From the NCBI GenBank assembly GCA_017610485.1, contig JAFCBY010000025.1:1-19371 (forward strand): a stretch of DNA of 19,371 bases, in the 5' to 3' direction. Shown here one piece after another: positions 13,932 through 19,371 of this stretch. This DNA comes from Candidatus Falkowiibacteriota bacterium. GTDB lineage: Archaea > Iainarchaeota > Iainarchaeia > Iainarchaeales > GCA-2688035. A program made the translations under genes and the position numbers. The notes beneath the pieces are model-generated. The model was given only the letters and a program-made list of their open reading frames with translations. It ran no database searches and was not told the DNA's origin. Numbering within the stretch: position 1 is the stretch's first letter; each line of letters begins with the position of its first letter.

Positions 13932-14315
13932 TTGAGGTGGTTTGGTATAGCTAAAAAAGTTTTGGTTGTGGATGATGAGCCAGACATTAGGACATCTGTA
14001 AAGCAGGCTGTTGAAGGCGAGGGCTTTGAGGCAAAAACTGCCGGCAACGGAAAGCAGGCTCTTGAACTGCTGCGAAAGGAAAAGTTCGACCTTGTCCTGA
14101 TGGACATCTTCATGCCGGAAATGTCTGGAAGGGAAGCGGTTGAGGCAATGAGAAAGGACGCAAAGCTAAAAAAGCAAAAGGTGGCCTTTTTGACCGTTGT
14201 CAACCTGAGTGAGCAGGGACAGTCAATTGTCAAGAAGCTGAAGCCAGTTGACTACTTCCAAAAGCCAGTTGACCTTGACGACTTTGGCAAAAGGCTGAGG
14301 AAACTGCTCAAATGA
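13932..14315 (+). CDS. single-domain response regulator (CheY-like receiver)
   Basis: The 127-residue receiver is the likely partner of the kinase before it. It has the acidic pair in VVDDEPD, the phospho-acceptor Asp58 in LVLMDIFMPEMSG, the switch Thr in FLTVV and the conserved Lys in FQKPV. No output domain is attached, so it acts by binding another protein, perhaps the RecA-like product downstream. The first canonical codon is TTG 13932. However, a strong Shine-Dalgarno, GAGGTGG (13934-13940), lies inside this frame, six bases before ATA 13947. Starting there would give the typical N-terminus (M)AKKVLVVDDEPDI. The true start is therefore uncertain. Confidence 0.92.
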   Translation: MRWFGIAKKVLVVDDEPDIRTSVKQAVEGEGFEAKTAGNGKQALELLRKEKFDLVLMDIFMPEMSGREAVEAMRKDAKLKKQKVAFLTVVNLSEQGQSIVKKLKPVDYFQKPVDLDDFGKRLRKLLK

Positions 14316-14331
14316 AAAAGAGTTTTTTTGC

Positions 14332-14862
14332 ATGAGGCTGCTGAAAGAACTGAAGGCAAACCAAAATCTTGTTCTCGAATTGGAGAGAGGCTACTACAAA
14401 TCCGGGCTGGCGGGTGCAAACAAAATCGTTTCCGACAACTTCAAGTCAATCTGCTACATCGCTTTGTCAAAGCCGGCTTCGGCTGTAATGGATGATTTGA
14501 AAAAGGAAGGCGTTGACATAAAAAAGTATTCCTTCATAGACTGTGTAAGCAAAAAATCCAGGCTAAAAAAACTGCCAAAGAAAACAACCTTTATCTCAAG
14601 CCCAAAGGCATTGACAGAGCTTGCAATAGTGGTCTCAAAAAAGCTGCACGACGAAAAGTACGACCTTGTTTTGCTCGACTCCATCAGCTCAATGCTTGTC
14701 TACAACAACGAGCTAAACGTTGTAAAATTCCTGCACTTCGTGATGATTGCCATCAAGGCCACCAAGGCAAAGGCAATCTATGTCATAATGAGAAACGACT
14801 TGGGCAGGAAAGGCATGAGGGAAATAGAGCTCTTTGCAGACAACATTACCTGGCTGGAGTGA
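14332..14862 (+). CDS. RecA/KaiC-like protein without a Walker A motif
   Basis: The 176-residue protein reads like the core of a RecA/RAD55 superfamily domain. LVLELERGYYKSGLAGANKI begins it, a Walker B-like strand KYDLVLLDSISSMLVYN lies at about 108-124, and AIYVIMRNDLG and ADNITWLE match later strands. No GxxGxGK[ST] loop is visible, so ATP hydrolysis is doubtful. It is close to the KaiC-like and DUF835-like proteins often found near archaeal kinases. It follows the receiver by 16 bases, which suggests a three-gene signalling operon in which it could be the output partner. That role is inference. Confidence 0.7.
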   Translation: MRLLKELKANQNLVLELERGYYKSGLAGANKIVSDNFKSICYIALSKPASAVMDDLKKEGVDIKKYSFIDCVSKKSRLKKLPKKTTFISSPKALTELAIVVSKKLHDEKYDLVLLDSISSMLVYNNELNVVKFLHFVMIAIKATKAKAIYVIMRNDLGRKGMREIELFADNITWLE

Positions 14863-14922
14863 CGGAATTCTGTCAAAATCAGCCATTATTAATCGTAAAA
14901 TAGGGCCTACAACTAATACAAT

Positions 14923-15960
14923 CTAGGCTTTTTTTGATATCAAACAGCCTATTACACCAAGAAAGAAACCTATTATGACACTTGCAGGAATTATCCCTAT
15001 AAAAAGAAGATAGGCTCCAGGCACACCAAAACCAATGAGAACTACACCGCCTCCAAAGAAAAGTGCCATTAGCAGAGAAAGCCCTGCAGATGAAACGCCT
15101 GACATAAAAAAACTTTTTCCTAGCTTGCGATTTGCAATCCAACCAGCCCGAATACCCGACGCGATGAAAAAAACGAAATTAGCCAAAAGAATAATGCCAA
15201 GAAGTACAGCAAAAATTATGACTACTGGGTGATCTGGGTGGCCGAAGTAAAAAACACCGCGTATTTGACTGGAAATGATATAAAATATGAAGAAGAGTAC
15301 AGGTAATATAAATGAAAGAATAATCTGTCGTCGAAATGGATGTAACCTAAACATTTTGTCAAGTTCTTTTGATGCGGCCATACCTTCATTTGCACTCTTA
15401 TCTTTCACTGATAAAAATTCTTGTTTGTTAACCCCTCTTGAGAAAAGTTTAGAAAATGTTTCTGCAAACAACGCACCTAACAAGCCAAGGACAAACCCAA
15501 TCAAAAACTCAAGCGGCAACAGTATGAAACCAGAAAAGAAAAAGACAACTAAAATGTGAAATGCGCCCATAAAACTTCCCGAGGTGATTAACGAGAAAAG
15601 TCCGAAGAAAATGTAACTAAAAACAAATAATGTTCCTGTATACAAACCGCTTTGGATAAGCCCTCTCTCCAATCTCCTGCTTGCAGTCCAACCCGTCCAA
15701 ATGCCAACAAAAACAAAAACAAGAAAACCAATAAGCAACAATTCAACTGCTAATAAACTTTCTATTGAATAAAGATATCCTTCAAGGCTATTTCCGAGAA
15801 CTATAGTGTTAAAAACAAAACCCAAAACTGAACTCGTAACCAGTGCTAGGGCAATCTGCGGCAAAAACTGCCTAAGAATGGGACCCAGGTGAAATCCAGG
15901 CCGTTTGCTCTTCTCAATTGTTTTCTGCTCGCTTTCAAAAAACGAGTCCTTGGAATTCAT
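14923..15960 (-). CDS. multi-pass membrane protein with an internal duplication
   Basis: Not recognised. The 345-residue protein has about eight hydrophobic segments in two similar halves. GWTASRRL (90-97) in the first matches GWIANRKL (273-280) in the second, each following a membrane helix. GFVLGLLGAL (155-164) matches GFFLGVIGCL (331-340). The halves are joined by a charged linker (about 168-208) and preceded by a 25-residue charged N-terminus. The layout suggests a channel or transporter built by gene duplication, with no known catalytic motif. ATG 15960 is leaderless, with TATTTAAAC 26 bases upstream. The DNA is more AT-rich, with more AAA and ATA codons than its neighbours, which may indicate transfer or weaker codon selection. 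Confidence 0.8.
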   Translation of the reverse strand: MNSKDSFFESEQKTIEKSKRPGFHLGPILRQFLPQIALALVTSSVLGFVFNTIVLGNSLEGYLYSIESLLAVELLLIGFLVFVFVGIWTGWTASRRLERGLIQSGLYTGTLFVFSYIFFGLFSLITSGSFMGAFHILVVFFFSGFILLPLEFLIGFVLGLLGALFAETFSKLFSRGVNKQEFLSVKDKSANEGMAASKELDKMFRLHPFRRQIILSFILPVLFFIFYIISSQIRGVFYFGHPDHPVVIIFAVLLGIILLANFVFFIASGIRAGWIANRKLGKSFFMSGVSSAGLSLLMALFFGGGVVLIGFGVPGAYLLFIGIIPASVIIGFFLGVIGCLISKKA

Positions 15961-15981
15961 TTTAAGGTATAAGACTTAACT

Positions 15982-15990
15982 GTTTAAATA
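15982..15990 (-). promoter_or_regulatory. TATA box of the duplicated membrane protein gene
   Basis: TATTTAAAC on the minus strand lies 26 bases upstream of ATG 15960. It is about 60 bases from the divergent box of the tyrosine-rich gene. Confidence 0.6.
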
Positions 15991-16043
15991 CTTTTCTTGC
16001 CCTCAAACAACCAATCATTAACCAAATTCAGTGAAATAGTTAC

Positions 16044-16053
16044 CTTTATATAC
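16044..16053 (+). promoter_or_regulatory. TATA box of the tyrosine-rich protein gene
   Basis: CTTTATATAC is centred 27 bases before ATG 16075, a close match to archaeal TATA spacing for a leaderless transcript. It argues that the gene is expressed despite the frameshift. Confidence 0.65.
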
Positions 16054-16074
16054 TTCTTTTGACTAAGATATTTA

Positions 16075-16450
16075 ATGGACTACAAAATATTGATTCTGGC
16101 CCTCGCCACAATTTTGATTGGCTCTAGTGTAAGCGCCTACTGTGGTTCTGGATATTATTGCGGCAGCTATTCTTCCGGCTATTCCACAGGCTATGGATAT
16201 GCCTATGAAGAGTACTCAGCTTACGACTACTACAGTTATGAGACCTGGCCTGGCTACACTAGTTGGGAATACTACGCACCAAACGGCAGGTACTACTCTT
16301 ACTATGGCCCGTCATACCAACGATTACTATGTGGCAAGCAATTACTACAATTATCCCACGGCAGCATACTACCACGCGCCATACTACAACTACTATGACT
16401 ACAGTTCGCAGTACTACAGCCCTGGCTTTAGTGTAAGCATGCGCTGGTAG
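16075..16450 (+). CDS. secreted tyrosine-rich protein, reading frame interrupted
   Basis: Residues 1-21 form a signal peptide (MDYKILILALATILIGSSVSA). The rest is about one third tyrosine with Gly, Ser, Asn and Ala, and few charges, such as GYSTGYGYAYEEYSAYDYYS. The first frame runs to a stop at 16396-16398 but loses its Tyr pattern after YYSYYGPSY (about 16317). The same pattern continues in the +1 frame as NDYYVASNYYNYPTAAYYHA to TAG 16448-16450. Removing one base between about 16308 and 16318, for example C 16318, restores one 124-residue protein. The change may be a sequencing error or a real slippage. Two early cysteines (23 and 29) may form a disulfide or a lipid or metal site. Composition suggests a cell-surface or self-assembling protein; the function is unknown. 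Confidence 0.75.
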
Positions 16451-16455
16451 CCGCA

Positions 16456-16515
16456 AACCCGGCTTGGGTTGAGCCCATTCGCTTTGCGAATGGACTATGC
16501 TCGCCTTCGGCTCGC
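16456..16515. repeat. cluster of small palindromes
   Basis: Three elements lie in 60 bases: AACCC-GGCTT-GGGTT (16456-16470), the perfect CCATTCGC-TTT-GCGAATGG (16475-16493), and GCTCGC-CTTCG-GCTCGC (16499-16515), a direct repeat holding a GCC-TTC-GGC hairpin. They directly follow the tyrosine-rich gene and could end its transcript. The GC-rich composition differs from the flanks and looks like a dispersed intergenic repeat of the REP type. No second copy is in this window. Confidence 0.65.
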
Positions 16516-16533
16516 ACCAGCTGCTTGGGAAGC

Positions 16534-16541
16534 TTTTTAAA
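16534..16541 (+). promoter_or_regulatory. probable TATA box of the eL41 gene
   Basis: TTTTTAAA (16534-16541) would place a start near 16564, giving a leader of about 24 bases before the TTG start. GTGAT at 16579-16583 then serves as the Shine-Dalgarno. Confidence 0.4.
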
Positions 16542-16587
16542 CCCTTTTCAATTCAATTTCTTTAACTTCTTTTTTAAAGTGATTTGA

Positions 16588-16719
16588 TTGGGTACCAGAA
16601 AAAAGGATTCTTCGCGCTTCAAGAAGACTAAGGCACGCCAAAGGTGGAAGTGGAAGAAGAAGAAAATGCGCAGAAAACAGAAGAAAAAGCGCTACCTGAG
16701 AAAGAAGGCAAAAAGCTGA
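16588..16719 (+). CDS. rpl41e: ribosomal protein eL41, N-terminally extended
   Basis: A 43-residue, very basic protein. Its second half, RWKWKKKKMRRKQKKKRYLR, matches the eL41 helix (RWKW, KK, RR, K-rich) that sits at the subunit interface of archaeal and eukaryotic ribosomes. The first half, MGTRKKDSSRFKKTKARQ, is an extension; extended forms are known in Thermococcales-type eL41. The start is TTG 16588, with GTGAT four bases upstream. eL39 was considered, but its conserved HPKRRHWRR end is absent. The gene is too short for most gene finders. Confidence 0.8.
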   Translation: MGTRKKDSSRFKKTKARQRWKWKKKKMRRKQKKKRYLRKKAKS

Positions 16720-16818
16720 AGAAAGCCTGTTTTTCACAGAAAAAGCAATTCCTAATTTTCCAATTTTTTTTCCAATTGGCTAATTTCTCTTGGGGCAAAG
16801 GGGACCCAGACACTTGTC

Positions 16819-17721
16819 TCAAATCCCAAACCAGTAGAGCAGCAAGAAACCTGCCAGGAATATCATATACTGCAGGTAAATCACATGGTATGTTTTATCG
16901 TGGTCAATGCTCTGCGGGTTCTTCAAACCCTTTTTGTAGAAGGGCAGAGACAGCGCCATTGCAAGTCCAAGAAACAAATAGCTTATTCTGAGAACTGAGA
17001 ATGTTGCGTAAAGATAGGACAAGCCGCCTATTGCCAGGGCGACGTAGGAAATTCGCCTTAGGGACTTCCCTCCGAATACAACAACGCTGCTTTTGAGCCC
17101 GAGCTTTTTTTCATGTTCTTTGCTGTACATTCTGTAAAGGCCAAATCCGCCAAACTGAATCCCCAAAAGGAACAAAAGCACTTCGATGGGTGCGTTGAAG
17201 GCCGGAACAAAAAGAACCCATCCGGCATAGAACCTAAAAATCGGGTTAATCAAAGAGCCACTTATCAAGTCAACAACAGGCCTCTTCTTCAGGCTGAAGG
17301 GCTTTAGTGTGTACATTAATTGGTTGGCAAGCATTGCAAGCACGCAAATCAGGAACAGGCCGGTTTGATTGACGTAAAGGGCAATTATTATTGACATGGC
17401 AACCAGTATAATTGAAAAAGCCAGGGCGGTCTTTGCCGGAACCTTGCCGGAGGGAATTGCCCTCTTTTTTTTCTCAGGGTGAAGGGCGTCTGCCTTCCTG
17501 TCAGTGTAGTCGTTCAGTGCATACAACCCAGACCACAGAAGGGCAAGGGATGCAAACCCAATCAAAAAGCGCGTGGTGTCAAGCCCTGCGGTCATTAAAA
17601 ATCCGGAGTTTGCCTGCATTATGATGCCTGCCGTAACTGCCGCTATTAGCATGTTGCCAAAGCTTTTGCTCCATTCCAGTGGCCGCATCAGCTGCAGCAG
17701 GCCGTAAAAAAAGTTTAACAT
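16819..17721 (-). CDS. UbiA-family membrane prenyltransferase, substrate unknown
   Basis: From ATG 17721 the protein has 300 residues and about eight hydrophobic helices. The first Asp-rich motif is intact in ALNDYTDRKADALHPEKKKR. The second loop reads YRMYSKEHEKKLG and has no Asp motif; instead it resembles the Lys-Arg and VVFGGKSL region of UbiA-type polyprenyl-phosphate phosphoribosyltransferases, as does MRPLEWSKSFGN near the N-terminus. It could transfer a polyprenyl or a phosphoribosyl group, so substrate naming is unsafe. The frame is open back to 17895, but the TATA box at 17743-17751 sits 26 bases before ATG 17721 and fixes a leaderless start there. A methyltransferase gene starts divergently at 17850. 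Confidence 0.82.
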   Translation of the reverse strand: MLNFFYGLLQLMRPLEWSKSFGNMLIAAVTAGIIMQANSGFLMTAGLDTTRFLIGFASLALLWSGLYALNDYTDRKADALHPEKKKRAIPSGKVPAKTALAFSIILVAMSIIIALYVNQTGLFLICVLAMLANQLMYTLKPFSLKKRPVVDLISGSLINPIFRFYAGWVLFVPAFNAPIEVLLFLLGIQFGGFGLYRMYSKEHEKKLGLKSSVVVFGGKSLRRISYVALAIGGLSYLYATFSVLRISYLFLGLAMALSLPFYKKGLKNPQSIDHDKTYHVIYLQYMIFLAGFLLLYWFGI

Positions 17722-17742
17722 AATCTTATTTGAAGTAAAAGG

Positions 17743-17751
17743 AATAAATAG
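17743..17751 (-). promoter_or_regulatory. TATA box of the UbiA-family gene
   Basis: CTATTTATT on the minus strand is centred 26 bases upstream of ATG 17721. It excludes the 58-residue upstream extension of the open frame. Confidence 0.5.
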
Positions 17752-17849
17752 CTTACTGCTGTTTCTCGGTGCAAAAAGCTTTATATTGGTAAAGTGCCCT
17801 CTATTATTCACTGTTTTGGCTGATTGTTGAAAAGAGCAGTGTTTTGGGG

Positions 17850-18599
17850 ATGAATGCATCGGATTATAACAGGAGAATTTATTGCCAGGAGGCAAAGCTT
17901 AACGGCACGTACTACAAGCTGTTCAATGGGCGATCCAAGAAGATCATTCAACTGCTCGACGGCTTTGAGGGACGGCTTTTGGACGTTGGATGTGGCGATG
18001 CAACAATTACCCTTCAGCTGAAGCAGGCTCTCGGCTGCGAGATAGAAGCCGTGGAGCTGATCGAGGAAAATGTCAAAAGGGCTGCCGAGAAGGGCTTCTC
18101 TGTCAAAAAGGTTGATTTGAATCTTGAGAAACTGCCGTTCAAAAGCAATTCGTTTGACTGCGTTTTTTCGGGTGAGGTGCTCGAGCACGTAATTGACAGC
18201 GACGGCCTTCTGCTTGACATGAAGCGGGTTTTGAAAAAGGATGGCGTATTGATTTTGACAGTGCCGAATGTGGCAAACTGGTATAACAGGCTTATAATGC
18301 TTTTTGGATATCTGCCACACTACATTGAGTCCGGCTCGAGAAAATCTTACGGGACGCCCTTCGGCTTGATAAACGGCCATGTGAAGGCCTTTACAAAGCG
18401 CTCGCTTGCCGAAATGATTAAGACAAACGGTTTCAAAATAGAGTTCCTTGGCGGGACAGGCTATACCCCTGCAACAATTGAAAAATACGACAAGGGAATT
18501 TTGAAAATAGGGGCCCCACTCTTCTTCACAGCCGAAAAGATTCTGAGCAAAAAAAGTGGTTTTGCAACCAACCTGGTTGTCAAAGCCAGGAAGCTTTAG
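17850..18599 (+). CDS. class I SAM-dependent methyltransferase
   Basis: A 249-residue Rossmann-fold methyltransferase. Motif I is LLDVGCGDATITLQL (about 43-57), the acidic residue of motif II lies in IEAVELIEEN, and motif IV is FDCVFSGEVLEHV with LKKDGVLILTVPN after it, a typical UbiE/Methyltransf_11-like layout. The acceptor is unknown. ATG 17850 is preferred to TTG 17844. A TATA-like CTTTATATTGG (17780-17790) lies well upstream and implies a leader of about 40 bases. Its stop overlaps the convergent radical SAM gene by four bases. Proximity to a UbiA enzyme and a radical SAM protein suggests work on a small molecule or lipid, but that is inference. Confidence 0.85.
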   Translation: MNASDYNRRIYCQEAKLNGTYYKLFNGRSKKIIQLLDGFEGRLLDVGCGDATITLQLKQALGCEIEAVELIEENVKRAAEKGFSVKKVDLNLEKLPFKSNSFDCVFSGEVLEHVIDSDGLLLDMKRVLKKDGVLILTVPNVANWYNRLIMLFGYLPHYIESGSRKSYGTPFGLINGHVKAFTKRSLAEMIKTNGFKIEFLGGTGYTPATIEKYDKGILKIGAPLFFTAEKILSKKSGFATNLVVKARKL

Positions 18600-19371
18600 A
18601 CAATATGCCTTATGTAATTCAGGGCTGTAGATTTCTTTGTCAGCAAAAGGCTCATTTCCACATAGCAGTTGAGGTAGCACTTGTCCCTGTTCTTGCAGGT
18701 CCTGACATTTTCCCTCAGCTGGTCTGCCTGCTTTGAAAACCATATTTCCTTCACAGGCTTTTCCCTTATGGACTCAATCACAGCCTCCTGAATTCCGCCT
18801 TCCGGCAGGCAAAGACCCCCACACGGAAAAATGATTCTTCCCTGGGGAGTTAACTCAATCATAAAGCGGGCAACCCTGCAGTCCCAAACCCGCCTGTCTC
18901 TAATAATGTTCATGAACTCAACGCTGTTTAGAATCGGGTAGCCTGCCTTCTTCAATTTAATTACCTCGTTAACAGTTTCCCTAAACTGCTTTTCCTTTCC
19001 CCTCAAGCTGACTGACCCAAGCGTTGTTTTCCCCTCGATAACCGGCTGGCAGCTTAGGGTACAGTTGTTTTCCTTTGCAAAATTTATCAGGGGAACGATT
19101 TGGTCAAGGTTGGCCCCGTTAATAACTGTGTTGATGTCCACCCTGAGATTTTTTTGGCTTGAGGCAAGCTTTATTGTCGAAATAATTTTCTCGTGCAAGT
19201 GCTTGTCTTTAAGGCCGCGGATTCTGGCATGCCTTTCATCAAGCGCGTCCAGGGAAATTCCAACGTGGTCAAGGTAGGGCAGGATTTCCGGTAGCCTTTT
19301 CTCAAAGAGCAAGCCGTTTGTGGTAAGGCTGTTGACCAAGCCAATTTTCTTGCTGTACTGCATTATTTCCG
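18596..19371 (-). CDS. radical SAM/SPASM-type protein, 5' end outside the window
   Basis: The frame is open to the window edge (EIMQYSKKIGLVNSLTTNG continues in phase), so the N-terminus with the CxxxCxxC cluster motif is missing. TTNG, GISLDALDERHARIRG and INTVINGANLDQI match the radical SAM barrel. The C-terminal part has WDCRVAR, TPQGRIIFPCGGLC and CKNRDKCYLNCYVEM, a cysteine-rich region like SPASM or twitch auxiliary-cluster domains. Such proteins modify peptides or synthesise cofactors. The substrate cannot be told. Its stop overlaps the methyltransferase stop, in convergent orientation. Confidence 0.85.
   Translation of the reverse strand, partial: EIMQYSKKIGLVNSLTTNGLLFEKRLPEILPYLDHVGISLDALDERHARIRGLKDKHLHEKIISTIKLASSQKNLRVDINTVINGANLDQIVPLINFAKENNCTLSCQPVIEGKTTLGSVSLRGKEKQFRETVNEVIKLKKAGYPILNSVEFMNIIRDRRVWDCRVARFMIELTPQGRIIFPCGGLCLPEGGIQEAVIESIREKPVKEIWFSKQADQLRENVRTCKNRDKCYLNCYVEMSLLLTKKSTALNYIRHIV

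Noticed and set aside
16588..16719. eL39 rather than eL41
   Set aside because: The conserved C-terminal HPKRRHWRR-type segment of eL39 is missing, while RWKW followed by KK and RR fits eL41.
17722..17895. N-terminal extension of the second UbiA gene
   Set aside because: The extension crosses the TATA box at 17743-17751 and the methyltransferase start region and does not look like UbiA; ATG 17721 fits the promoter.
17808..18743. Long minus-strand frame opposite the methyltransferase
   Set aside because: It is antisense to a gene with clear SAM-binding motifs, and its residues show no family pattern.
1..19371. CRISPR array, insertion sequence or prophage
   Set aside because: No regularly spaced direct repeats, transposase, integrase or phage structural genes were seen.

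Overview
The window is archaeal. It carries FtsZ2-type ftsZ, an MBF1 transcription factor, FEN-1, digeranylgeranylglyceryl phosphate synthase, ribosomal proteins eL40 and eL41, an intron-bearing tRNA-Asn, and TATA boxes about 25-30 bases upstream of start codons that lack a leader. Genes are compact and often abut or overlap. Gene content and size would suit a DPANN-type lineage, but that placement is an inference and no single gene here proves it.

Layout. 1-263: edge of an unknown minus-strand gene, then tRNA-Asn(GUU) on the minus strand with one canonical and one D-loop insertion. 264-903: mostly non-coding, AT-rich, with one compact candidate structured RNA at 428-482. 904-1983: ftsZ with a T-rich terminator. 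2068-4094: membrane site-2 protease and MBF1, both minus. 4200-5191: FEN-1, whose 5' part is broken by an apparent 34-base deletion that removes the first catalytic aspartate. 5196-6119: archaeal HTH regulator. 6182-6532: small basic protein. 6544-7368: DGGGP synthase for the membrane lipid core. 7465-11128: thiamine operon thiM-thiE-thiC-thiL with ATGA overlaps. 11134-12236: eL40, a basic-tailed membrane protein, tRNA-Glu(UUC), and a small hypothetical. 12481-14862: a membrane zinc-ribbon protein, then a histidine kinase, a lone receiver domain and a RecA/KaiC-like protein, probably one signalling operon. 14923-15960: an internally duplicated membrane protein. 16075-16450: a secreted protein about one third tyrosine, split by a frameshift. 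16456-16515: stacked small palindromes. 16588-16719: eL41. 16819-19371: UbiA-family prenyltransferase, SAM methyltransferase and a truncated radical SAM/SPASM protein.

Functionally, the thiamine operon makes HMP-P (ThiC), salvages hydroxyethylthiazole (ThiM), joins the two halves (ThiE) and phosphorylates TMP to TPP (ThiL); an HMP-P kinase (ThiD) is not in the window. The kinase, receiver and KaiC-like trio has no DNA-binding output domain, so it probably signals through protein contacts. The most notable observations are the damaged FEN-1, the doubly interrupted tRNA-Asn, the tyrosine-rich exported protein, a probable AUA or TTG start on the receiver gene, and a split between leaderless genes starting with ATG and Shine-Dalgarno-led genes that often start with TTG or GTG.
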